A DNA stretch of 64,000 nt from Rhopalosiphum padi (lineage: Eukaryota; Arthropoda; Insecta; Hemiptera; Aphididae), in the NCBI RefSeq assembly GCF_020882245.1, contig NC_083597.1, forward strand, positions 49,578,152-49,642,151, in the 5' to 3' direction. Each line of letters opens with the position of its first letter. Position 1 is the first letter of the stretch. The notes beneath the pieces were generated by a model, which was given only the letters and a program-made list of their open reading frames with translations, had not been told where the DNA came from and did no database searches. This document shows, piece after piece, positions 24,730-35,781 of this stretch. The translations under genes were made by a program, and so were the position numbers.

Positions 24730-25886
24730 TTTAATCTTTCGGCTGGAAATTAGTACAGTCTGGATAGTTGGACAGGCTGGACAGGTTGGATAGTTGGACA
24801 GGCTGGATAGTTGGACAGGATGGACAGGTTGGATAGTTGGAAAGGTTGGAAATAAGAACAGGCTGGACAGGCTGGAAAGTTGGATAGTTGGACAGGCTGG
24901 ATAGTTGGACAGGATGGACAGGTTGGATAGTTGGAAAGGTTGGAAATAAGAACAGGCGTGACAGGCTGGAAAGTTGGATAGTTGGACAGGCTGGATAGTT
25001 GGACAGGATGGACAGGTTGGAAAGTTGGACAGGCTGGACAGGTTGGATAGTTGGACAGGCTGGAAAGTTGGACAGGCTGGACAGGTTAGAAAGTTGGACA
25101 GGCTGGAAAGTTGGACAGGCTGGACAGGTTGGAAAGTTGGTCAGGCTGGACAGGTTGGAAAGTTGGACAGGCTGGACAGGTTGGATAGTTGGACAGGCTG
25201 GACAGTTTGGATAGTTGGACAGGCTGGAAAGTTGGACAGGCTGGACAGGTTGGATAGTTGGACAGGCTGGAAAGTTGGACAGGCTGGACAGGTTAGAAAG
25301 TTGGACAGGCTGGAAAGTTGGACAGGCTGGAAAGTTGGAAAGGTTGGAAATAAGAACAGGCTGGACAGGTTGGAAAGTTGGACAGGCTGGACAGGTTGGA
25401 TAGTTGGACAGGTTGGATAGTTGGACAGGCTGGACAGTTTGGATAGTTGGACAGGCTGGAAAGTTGGACAGGCTGGACAGGTTGGATAGTTGGACAGGCT
25501 GGACAGTTTGGATAGTTGGACATTCTGGAAAGTTGGACAGGCTGGACAGGTTAGAAAGTTGGACAGGCTGGAAAGTTGGACAGGCTGGATAGTTGGACAG
25601 GATGGAAAGTTGGAAAGGTTGGAAATAAGAACAGGCTAGACAGGCTGGACAGGCTGGAAGGTTGGACAGGCTGGACAGGTTGGATAGTTGGACAGGCTGG
25701 ACAGGTTGGATAGTTGGACAGGCTGGACAGTTTGGATAGTTGGACAGGCTGGAAAGTTGGACAGGCTGGACAGGTTGGAAAGTTGGACAGGCTGGAAAGT
25801 TGGACAGGCTGGACAGGTTGGAAAGTTAGACAGGTTGGAAAGTTGGACAGGTTGGATAGTTGGAATGGCTGGAAAGATTTTCATTT
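24730..25886 (+). repeat. G block G7, 1,157-bp class
   Basis: With G16 it is one of the longest G blocks. It contains several GGTTGGAAATAAGAACAGG interruptions and GGTTAGAAAGTTGG variants. A private change at 24,958-24,959 turns CTGGACAGG into CGTGACAGG, creating a CpG not seen in G16. A 148-codon open frame crosses it but encodes only the repeat. Confidence 0.92.
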
Positions 25887-26469
25887 ATGTTGTCCAATCT
25901 AACTTTATTTTGGCCAATTTGAATTCATGTTGTCCAATCTTAATAAATGTTGTCCAATCTAACTTTATGTTGGCCAATTTAAATTCATGTTGTCCAAAAA
26001 AAAAATGTCCAATCTAACTTTATGTTGGCCAAATTAAATTCATGTTGTCCAATCTTAAAAAATGTTATTAAAAAAAAAAATGTTGTCCAATCTAACTTTA
26101 TTTTGGACAATTTTAATAAATGTTGTCCAATCTAACTTTATGTTGGCCAAATTAAATTCATGTTGTCCAATCTTAAAAAATGTTATAAAAAAAAAATGTT
26201 GTCCAATCTAACTTTTTTTTGGCCAATTTAAATTCATGTTGTCCAATCTTAATAAATGTTGTCCAATCTTAAAAAATGTTGTCCAATCATAAAAAATGTT
26301 GTCCAAAAAAAATGTCCAAAAAAATAAATGTTGTCCAATCTAACTTTATTTTGGCCAATTAAAATTCATGTTGTCCAATCTTAATAAATGTTGTACAATC
26401 TAACTTTATTTTGTCCAATTTTAATTCATGTAGTCCAATCTTAATAAATGTTGTCCAAAAAAATAAATG
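25887..26469 (+). repeat. A block A7, cassette X (583 bp)
   Basis: Cassette-X markers are GAATTC at 25,921 and GTACAATC/TGTAGTCC near the end. It is one base longer than A16, by homopolymer length in the CCAAAAAAAAATG run near 26,000. That accounts for the one-base shift in the 12-kb duplication. Confidence 0.92.
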
Positions 26470-27568
26470 TTTAATCTTTCGGCTGGAAATTAGTACAGTC
26501 TGGATAGTTGGACAGGCTGGACAGGTTGGATAGTTGGACAGGCTGGATAATTGGACAGGCTGGACAGGCTGGAAAGTTGGACAGGCTGGACAGGTTGGAT
26601 AGTTGGAAAGGTTGGAAATAAGAACAGGCTGGACAGGCTGGACGGGCTGGAAAGTTGTACAGGCTGGACAGGTTGGATAGTTGGACAGGTTGGACAGGTT
26701 GGATAGTTGGACAGGCTGGACAGGTTGGATAGTTGGACAGGCTGGAAAGTTGGACAGGCTGGACAGGTTAGAAAGTTGGACAGGCTGGAAAGTTGGACAG
26801 GCTGGACAGGTTGGAAAGTTGGTCAGGCTGGACAGGTTGGAAAGTTGGACAGGCTGGACAGGTTGGATAGTTGGACAGGCTGGACAGTTTGGATAGTTGG
26901 ACAGGCTGGAAAGTTGGACAGGCTGGACAGGTTGGATAGTTGGACAGGCTGGAAAGTTGGACAGGCTGGACAGGTTAGAAAGTTGGACAGGCTGGAAAGT
27001 TGGACAGGCTGGAAAGTTGGAAAGGTTGGAAATAAGAACAGGCTGGACAGGTTGGAAAGTTGGACAGGCTGGACAGGTTGGATAGTTGGACAGGTTGGAT
27101 AGTTGGACAGGCTGGACAGTTTGGATAGTTGGACAGGCTGGAAAGTTGGACAGGCTGGACAGGTTGGATAGTTGGACAGGCTGGACAGTTTGGATAGTTG
27201 GACATTCTGGAAAGTTGGACAGGCTGGACAGGTTAGAAAGTTGGACAGGCTGGAAAGTTGGACAGGCTGGATAGTTGGACAGGATGGAAAGTTGGAAAGG
27301 TTGGAAATAAGAACAGGCTAGACAGGCTGGACAGGCTGGAAGGTTGGACAGGCTGGACAGGTTGGATAGTTGGACAGGCTGGACAGGTTGGATAGTTGGA
27401 CAGGCTGGACAGTTTGGATAGTTGGACAGGCTGGAAAGTTGGACAGGCTGGACAGGTTGGAAAGTTGGACAGGCTGGAAAGTTGGACAGGCTGGACAGGT
27501 TGGAAAGTTAGACAGGTTGGAAAGTTGGACAGGTTGGATAGTTGGAATGGCTGGAAAGATTTTCATTT
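26470..27568 (+). repeat. G block G8, 1,099-bp class
   Basis: TAATT-type 5' side with GGACGGGCTGG (CpG), and a plain 3' side containing GGACATTCTGG and GGCTGGAAGGTTGG. It matches G17, and G21 as far as the window reaches. Confidence 0.92.
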
Positions 27569-28151
27569 ATGTTGTCCAATCTAACTTTATTTTGGCCAAT
27601 TTGAATTCATGTTGTCCAATCTTAATAAATGTTGTCCAATCTAACTTTATGTTGGCCAATTTAAATTCATGTTGTCCAAAAAAAAAATGTCCAATCTAAC
27701 TTTATGTTGGCCAAATTAAATTCATGTTGTCCAATCTTAAAAAATGTTATTAAAAAAAAAAATGTTGTCCAATCTAACTTTATTTTGGACAATTTTAATA
27801 AATGTTGTCCAATCTAACTTTATGTTGGCCAAATTAAATTCATGTTGTCCAATCTTAAAAAATGTTATTAAAAAAAAATGTTGTCCAATCTAACTTTTTT
27901 TTGGCCAATTTAAATTCATGTTGTCCAATCTTAATAAATGTTGTCCAATCTTAAAAAATGTTGTCCAATCATAAAAAATGTTGTCCAAAAAAAATGTCCA
28001 AAAAAATAAATGTTGTCCAATCTAACTTTATTTTGGCCAATTAAAATTCATGTTGTCCAATCTTAATAAATGTTGTACAATCTAACTTTATTTTGTCCAA
28101 TTTTAATTCATGTAGTCCAATCTTAATAAATGTTGTCCAAAAAAATAAATG
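27569..28151 (+). repeat. A block A8, cassette X (583 bp)
   Basis: It has GAATTC at 27,603 and TGTAGTCC near the end. It differs from A7 by GTTATTAAAAAAAAATG in place of GTTATAAAA near 27,870; A17 shares that change. Confidence 0.92.
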
Positions 28152-28793
28152 TTTAATCTTTCGGCTGGAAATTAGTACAGTCTGGATAGTTGGACAGGCT
28201 GGACAGGTTGGATAGTTGGACAGGCTGGATAATTGGACAGGCTGGACAGGCTGGAAAGTTGGACAGGCTGGACAGGTTGGATAGTTGGAAAGGTTGGAAA
28301 TAAGAACAGGCTGGACAGGCTGGACGGGCTGGAAAGTTGTACAGGCTGGACAGGTTGGATAGTTGGACAGGTTGGAAATAAGAACAGGCTGGACAGGTTG
28401 GAAAGTTGGACAGGCTGGACAGGTTGGATAGTTGGACAGGTTGGATAGTTGGACAGGCTGGACAGTTTGGATAGTTGGACAGGCTGGAAAGTTGGACAGG
28501 CTGGACAGGTTAGAAAGTTGGACAGGCTGGAAAGTTGGACAGGCTGGAAAGTTGGACAGGCTGGATAGTTGGACAGGATGGAAAGTTGGACAGGCTTGAC
28601 AGGTTGGATAGTTGGACAGGCTGGACAGGTTGGATAGTTGGACAGGCTGGACAGGTTGGAAAGTTGGACAGGCTGGACATGTTGGATAGTTGGACAGGCT
28701 GGACAGTTGGACAGGCTGGACAGGTTGGAAAGTTAGACAGGTTGGAAAGTTGGACAGGTTGGATAGTTGGAATGGCTGGAAAGATTTTCATTT
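28152..28793 (+). repeat. G block G9, 642-bp deletion form
   Basis: It has TAATT-type 5' and ACATG-type 3' sides like G6 and G18 but is 181 bp shorter. After about 28,370 it jumps from GGATAGTTGGACAGG directly to GGTTGGAAATAAGAACAGG. Its counterpart G18 has the full 823 bp. Confidence 0.92.
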
Positions 28794-29466
28794 ATGTTGT
28801 CCAATCTAACTTTATGTTGGCCAATTTAAATTCATGTTGTCCAATCATAAAAAATGTTGTCCAAAAAAAAAATGTCCAATCTAACTTTATGTTGGCCAAA
28901 TTAAATTCATGTTGTCCAATCTTAAAAAATGTTATAAAAAAAAAATGTTGTCCAATCTAACTTTATTTTGGACAATTTTAATTCATGTTGCCCAATCTAA
29001 CTTTATGTTGGCCAATTTTAATAAATGTTGTCCAATCTAACTTTATGTTGGCAAATTTTAATTCATGTTGTCCAATCTTAAAAAATGTTGTCCAATCATA
29101 AAAAATGTTGTCCAAAAAAAATGTCCAAAAAAATAAATGTTGTCCAATCTAACTTTATGTTGGCCAATTTAAATTCATGTTGTCCAATCATAAAAAATGT
29201 TGTCCAAAAAAAAAATGTTGTCCAATCTAACTTTATGTTGGCCAAATTAAATTCATGTTGTCCAATCTTAAAAAATGTTATAAAAAAAAAAATGTTGTCC
29301 AATCTAACTTTATTTTGGCCAATTTAAATTCAAGTTGTCCAATCATAAAAAATGTTGTCCAAAAAAAAATGTCCAAAAAAATAAATGTTGTCCAATCTAA
29401 CTTTATTTTGGCCAATTTAAATTCAAGTTGTCCAATCTTAATAAATGTTGTCCAAAAAAATAAATG
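28794..29466 (+). repeat. A block A9, cassette Y (673 bp)
   Basis: It has the cassette-Y ending (two AAATTCAAG monomers) and no GAATTC. It is 80 bp, that is four 20-bp monomers, shorter than A6 and A10. It is matched by A18. Confidence 0.92.
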
Positions 29467-30313
29467 TTTAATCTTTCGGCTGGAAATTAGTACAGTCTGG
29501 ATAGTTGGACAGGCTGGACAGGTTGGATAGTTGGACAGGCTGGATAGTTGGACAGGATGGACAGGTTGGATAGTTGGAAAGGTTGGAAATAAGAACAGGC
29601 TGGACAGGCTGGAAAGTTGGATAGTTGGACAGGCTGGATAGTTGGACAGGATGGACAGGTTGGATAGTTGGAAAGGTTGGAAATAAGAACAGGCTGGACA
29701 GGCTGGAAAGTTGGATAGTTGGACAGGCTGGATAGTTGGACAGGCTGGACAGGTTGGAAAGTTGGACAGGCTGGACATGTTGGATAGTTGGACAGGCTGG
29801 ACAGTTGGACAGGCTGGACAGGTTGGAAAGTTAGACAGGTTGGAAAGTTGGACAGGCTGGACAGGTTAGAAAGTTGGACAGGCTGGAAAGTTGGACAGGC
29901 TGGACAGGTTGGAAAGTTGGTCAGGCTGGACAGGTTGGAAAGTTGGACAGGCTGGACAGGTTGGATAGTTGGACAGGCTGGACAGTTTGGAAAGTTAGAC
30001 AGGTTGGAAAGTTGGACAGGTTGGACAGGTTAGAAAGTTGGACAGGCTGGAAAGTTGGACAGGCTGGAAAGTTGGACAGGCTGGATAGTTGGACAGGATG
30101 GAAAGTTGGACAGGCTTGACAGGTTGGATAGTTGGACAGGCTGGACAGGTTGGATAGTTGGACAGGCTGGACAGGTTGGAAAGTTGGACAGGCTGGACAT
30201 GTTGGATAGTTGGACAGGCTGGACAGTTGGACAGGCTGGACAGGTTGGAAAGTTAGACAGGTTGGAAAGTTGGACAGGTTGGATAGTTGGAATGGCTGGA
30301 AAGATTTTCATTT
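29467..30313 (+). repeat. G block G10, 847-bp class
   Basis: GATGG-type 5' side. The ACATG module occurs twice (near 29,775 and 30,195), so the block seems to be a fusion of two G blocks by unequal exchange. It is matched by G19. Confidence 0.91.
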
Positions 30314-31066
30314 ATGTTGTCCAATCTAACTTTATGTTGGCCAATTTAAATTCATGTTGTCCAATCATAAAAAATGTTGTCCAAAAAAAAAATGTCCAAT
30401 CTAACTTTATGTTGGCCAAATTAAATTCATGTTGTCCAATCTTAAAAAATGTTATAAAAAAAAAATGTTGTCCAATCTAACTTTATTTTGGACAATTTTA
30501 ATTCATGTTGCCCAATCTAACTTTATGTTGGCCAATTTTAATAAATGTTGTCCAATCTAACTTTATGTTGGCAAATTTTAAAAAATGTTGTCCAATCTAA
30601 CTTTATGTTGGCCAATTTTAATAAATGTTGTCCAATCTAACTTTATGTTGGCAAATTTTAATTCATGTTGTCCAATCTTAAAAAATGTTGTCCAATCATA
30701 AAAAATGTTGTCCAAAAAAAATGTCCAAAAAAATAAATGTTGTCCAATCTAACTTTATGTTGGCCAATTTAAATTCATGTTGTCCAATCATAAAAAATGT
30801 TGTCCAAAAAAAAAATGTTGTCCAATCTAACTTTATGTTGGCCAAATTAAATTCATGTTGTCCAATCTTAAAAAATGTTATAAAAAAAAAAATGTTGTCC
30901 AATCTAACTTTATTTTGGCCAATTTAAATTCAAGTTGTCCAATCATAAAAAATGTTGTCCAAAAAAAAATGTCCAAAAAAATAAATGTTGTCCAATCTAA
31001 CTTTATTTTGGCCAATTTAAATTCAAGTTGTCCAATCTTAATAAATGTTGTCCAAAAAAATAAATG
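30314..31066 (+). repeat. A block A10, cassette Y (753 bp)
   Basis: It has the same length and variant order as A6, A15 and A19. It ends in two AAATTCAAG monomers before the entry linker. Confidence 0.92.
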
Positions 31067-32180
31067 TTTAATCTTTCGGCTGGAAATTAGTACAGTCTGG
31101 ATAGTTGGACAGGCTGGACAGGTTGGATAGTTGGACAGGCTGGATAGTTGGACAGGATGGACAGGTTGGATAGTTGGAAAGGTTGGAAATAAGAACAGGC
31201 TGGACAGGCTGGAAAGTTGGATAGTTGGACAGGCTGGATAGTTGGACAGGATGGACAGGTTGGATAGTTGGAAAGGTTGGAAATAAGAACAGGCTGGACA
31301 GGCTGGAAAGTTGGATAGTTGGACAGGCTGGATAGTTGGACAGGATGGACAGGTTGGAAAGTTGGACAGGCTGGACAGGTTGGATAGTTGGACAGGCTGG
31401 AAAGTTGGACAGGCTGGACAGGTTAGAAAGTTGGACAGGCTGGAAAGTTGGACAGGCTGGACAGGTTGGAAAGTTGGTCAGGCTGGACAGGTTGGAAAGT
31501 TGGACAGGCTGGACAGGTTGGATAGTTGGACAGGCTGGACAGTTTGGATAGTTGGACAGGCTGGAAAGTTGGACAGGCTGGACAGGTTGGATAGTTGGAC
31601 AGGCTGGAAAGTTGGACAGGCTGGACAGGTTAGAAAGTTGGACAGGCTGGAAAGTTGGACAGGCTGGAAAGTTGGAAAGGTTGGAAATAAGAACAGGCTG
31701 GACAGGTTGGAAAGTTGGACAGGCTGGACAGGTTGGATAGTTGGACAGGTTGGATAGTTGGACAGGCTGGACAGTTTGGATAGTTGGACAGGCTGGAAAG
31801 TTGGACAGGCTGGACAGGTTGGATAGTTGGACAGGCTGGACAGTTTGGATAGTTGGACATTCTGGAAAGTTGGACAGGCTGGACAGGTTAGAAAGTTGGA
31901 CAGGCTGGAAAGTTGGACAGGCTGGATAGTTGGACAGGATGGAAAGTTGGAAAGGTTGGAAATAAGAACAGGCTAGACAGGCTGGACAGGCTGGAAGGTT
32001 GGACAGGCTGGACAGGTTGGATAGTTGGACAGGCTGGACAGGTTGGATAGTTGGACAGGCTGGACAGTTTGGATAGTTGGACAGGCTGGAAAGTTGGACA
32101 GGCTGGACAGGTTGGAAAGTTAGACAGGTTGGAAAGTTGGACAGGTTGGATAGTTGGAATGGCTGGAAAGATTTTCATTT
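31067..32180 (+). repeat. G block G11, 1,114-bp class
   Basis: GATGG-type 5' side, with the first part collinear with G7; plain 3' side. It is 35 bp longer than its counterpart G20, which lost or exchanged a few 8-9 bp words including GGACATTCTGG. Confidence 0.91.
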
Positions 32181-34726
32181 ATGTTGTCCAATCTAACTTT
32201 ATTTTGGCCAATTTGAATTCATGTTGTCCAATCTTAATAAATGTTGTCCAATCTAACTTTATGTTGGCCAATTTAAATTCATGTTGTCCAAAAAAAAAAT
32301 GTCCAATCTAACTTTATGTTGGCCAAATTAAATTCATGTTGTCCAATCTTACTTTTTTTTGGCCAATTTAAATTCATGTTGTCCAATGTTAATAAATGTT
32401 GTCCAATCATAAAAAATGTTGTCCAAAAAAAAAATGTCCAAAAAAATAAATGTTGTCCAATCTAACTTTATGTTGGCAAATTTTAAAAAATGTTGTCCAA
32501 TCTAACTTTATGTTGGCCAATTTTAATAAATGTTGTCCAATCTAACTTTATGTTGGCAAATTTTAATTCATGTTGTCCAATCTTAAAAAATGTTGTCCAA
32601 CCATAAAAAATGTTGTCCAAAAAAAAATGTCCAAAAAAAAATGTTGTCTAATCTAACTTTATTTTGGCCAATTTAAATTCATGTTGTCCAATCTTAAAAA
32701 ATGTTGTCCAATCATAAAAAATGTTGTCCAAAAAAAATGTCCAAAAAAATAAATGTTGTCCAATCTAACTTTATGTTGGCCAATTTAAATTCATGTTGTC
32801 CAATCATAAAAAATGTTGTCCAAAAAAAAAATGTTGTCCAATCTAACTTTATGTTGGCCAAATTAAATTCATGTTGTCCAATCTTAAAAAATGTTGTCCA
32901 ATCTAACTTTAAGTTGGCAAATTTTAATTCATGTTGTCAAATCATAAAAAATGTTGTCCAAAAAAAAAATGTTGTCCAATCTAACTTTATGTTGGCCAAT
33001 TTAAATTCATGTTGTCCAATCATGAAAAATGTTGTCCAAAAAAAAAATGTTGTCCAATCTAACTTTATGTTGGCCAAATTAAATTCATGTTGTCCAATCT
33101 TAAAAAATGTTGTCCAATCATAAAAAATGTTGTCCAAAAAAAATGTCCAAAAAAATAAATGTTGTCCAATCTTTTTTTATTTTGGCCAATTTAAATTCAT
33201 GTTGTCCAATCATAAAAAATGTTGTCCAAAAAAAAAATGTTGTCTAATCTTACTTTATTTTGGCCAATTTAAATTCATGTTGTCCAATCTTAATAAATGT
33301 TGTCCAATCATAAAAAATGTTGTACAAAAAAAAAATGTCCAAAAAAATAAATGTTGTCCAATCTAACTTTATGTTGGCAAATTTTAAAAAATGTTGTCCA
33401 ATCTAAAAAAATGTTGTCCAACCATAAAAAATGTTGTCCAAAAAAAAATGTCCAAAAAATAAATGTTGTCCAATCTAACATTAGGTTGGCCAAATTAAAT
33501 TCATGTTGTCCAATCTTAAAAAATGTTATAAAAAAAAAAATGTTGTCCAATCTAACTTTTTTTTGGCCAATTTAAATTCATGTTGTCCAATCTTAATAAA
33601 TGTTGTCCAATCATAAAAAATGTTGTACAAAAAAAAAATGTCCAAAAAAATAAATGTTGTCCAATCTAACTTTATGTTGGCAAATTTTAAAAAATGTTGT
33701 CCAATCTAACTTTATGTTAACCAATTTTAATAAATGTTGTCCAATCTAACTTTATGTTGGCAAATTTTAATTCATGTTGTCCAATCTTAAAAAATGTTGT
33801 CCAACCATAAAAAATGTTGTCCAAAAAAAAATGTCCAAAAAAAAATGTTGTCTAATCTAACTTTATTTTGGCCAATTTAAATTCATGTTGTCCAATCTTA
33901 AAAAATGTTGTCCAATCTTAAAAAATGTTGTCCAATCATAAAAAATGTTGTCCAAAAAAAATGTCCAAAAAAATAAATGTTGTCCAATCTAACTTTATGT
34001 TGGCCAATTTTAATAAATGTTGTCCAATCTAACTTTATGTTGGCAAATTTTAATTCATGTTGTCCAATCTTAAAAAATGTTGTCCAACCATAAAAAATGT
34101 TGTCCAAAAAAAAATGTCCAAAAAAAAATGTTGTCTAATCTAACTTTATTTTGGCCAATTTAAATTCATGTTGTCCAATCATAAAAAATGTTGTCCAAAA
34201 AAAAAATGTTGTCCAATCTAACTTTATGTTGGCCAAATTAAATTCATGTTGTCCAATCTTAAAAAATGTTGTCCAAAAAAAAAATGTTGTCCAATCTAAC
34301 TTTATGTTGGCCAAATTAAATTCATGTTGTCCAATCTTAAAAAATGTTATAAAAAAAAAATGTTGTCCAATTTAACTTTATTTTGGACAATTTTAATTCA
34401 TGTTGCCCAATCTAACTTTATGTTGGCCAAATTAAATTCATGTTGTCCAATCTTAAAAAATGTTATAAAAAAAAATGTCCAATCTAACTTTATTTTGGAC
34501 AATTTTAATTCATGTTGTCCAATCTTAATAAATGTTGTCCAATCTTAAAAAATGTTGTCCAAAAAAAAATGTCCAAAAAAATAAATGTTGTCCAATCTAA
34601 CTTTATTTTGGCCAATTAAAATTCATGTTGTCCAATCTTAATAAATGTTGTACAATCTAACTTTATTTTGTCCAATTTTAATTCATGTAGTCCAATCTTA
34701 ATAAATGTTGTCCAAAAAAATAAATG
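32181..34726 (+). repeat. A block A11, intermediate-length mosaic
   Basis: It begins as cassette X (GAATTC at 32,215) but leaves the 12-kb duplication at 32,350 and runs for 2,546 bp. Private variants include TTTAAGTTGGC near 32,910, TTGTCAAATCAT near 32,936, CATGAAAAATG near 33,022 and GTTAACC at 33,717 (GG to AA). These make it the least homogenised A block. It ends with the TGTAGTCC border. The 140-codon frame here is the repeat read through a stretch where monomer changes remove stops. Confidence 0.91.
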
Positions 34727-35351
34727 TTTAATCTTTCGGCTGGAAATTAGTACAGTCTGGATAGTTGGACAGGCTGGACAGGTTGGATAGTTGGACAGGC
34801 TGGATAATTGGACAGGCTGGAAAGTTGGACAGGCTGGACAGGTTGGATAGTTAAAAAGGTTGGAAATAAGAACAGGCTGGACAGGCTGGACAGGCTGGAA
34901 AGTTGGACAGGCTGGACAGGTTGGATAGTTGGACAGGCTGGACAGTTTGGATAGTTGGACAGGCTGGACAGGTTGGAAAGTTGGACAGGCTGGACAGGTT
35001 GGATAGTTGGACAGGTTGGATAGTTGGACAGGCTGGACAGTTTGGATAGTTGGACAGGCTGGAAAGTTGGACAGGCTGGACAGGTTGGAAAGTTGGACAG
35101 GCTGGAAAGTTGGACAGGCTGGATAGTTGGACAGGATGGAAAGTTGGACAGGCTTGACAGGTTGGATAGTTGGACAGGTTGGACAGGTTGGATAGTTGGA
35201 CAGGCTGGACAGGTTGGAAAGTTGGACAGGCTGGACATGTTGGATAGTTGGACAGGCTGGACAGTTGGACAGGCTGGACAGGTTGGAAAGTTAGACAGGT
35301 TGGAAAGTTGGACAGGTTGGATAGTTGGAATGGCTGGAAAGATTTTCATTT
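34727..35351 (+). repeat. G block G12, 625-bp class
   Basis: It shares the AAAAAGG interruption and both flanks with the 590-bp class but has a different middle, longer by 35 bp (GGCTGGACAGTTTGG added). It matches G1 where that block is visible. Confidence 0.93.
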
Positions 35352-35781
35352 ATGTTGTCCAATCTAACTTTATGTTGGCCAAATTAAATTCATGTTGTCC
35401 AATCTTAAAAAATGTTATAAAAAAAAAAATGTTGTCCAATCTAACTTTTTTTTGGCCAATTTAAATTCATGTTGTCCAATCTTAATAAATGTTGTCCAAT
35501 CATAAAAAATGTTGTCCAAAAAAAAAATGTTGTCCAATCTAACTTTATGTTGGCCAAATTAAATTCATGTTGTCCAATCTTAAAAAATGTTGTCCAATCA
35601 TAAAAAATGTTGTCCAAAAAAAATGTCCAAAAAAATAAATGTTGTCCAATCTTTTTTTATTTTGGCCAAATTAAATTCATGTTGTCCAATCTTAAAAAAT
35701 GTTATAAAAAAAAAAATGTTGTCCAATCTAACTTTATTTTGGACAATTTTAATTCATGTTGCCCAATCTAACTTTATGTTG

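Larger units (their letters stand above)
20385..32350 (+). repeat. 12-kb segmental duplication, copy 1
   Basis: It covers the end of A4, G5-A5 through G11 and the start of A11. It aligns with 50,600-62,710 block for block with the same block lengths. The offset is 30,215 at first, 30,214 after A7, 30,395 after G9 and 30,360 after G11. The left edge is where upstream monomers stop matching (TTTTAAAAAATG here, AATCTTAAAAAATG in copy 2). The right edge is at GTCCAATCTTA, after which the copies differ. Confidence 0.88.

Noticed and set aside
24974..25420. + strand open frames in G blocks (LDRLDSWTGWIVGQAG-like, up to 165 codons).
   Set aside because: The same low-complexity words are read in overlapping frames, which end wherever GGATAGTT puts TAG in frame. 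This is not a protein family I recognise.
32701..33123. + strand open frames in A blocks (MLSNL, NVVQSNF and CCPILKN-like, 62-140 codons).
   Set aside because: The 20-bp monomer steps through all three phases in 60 bp, so these are the same DNA in three frames. The ATG starts are simply the monomer start.
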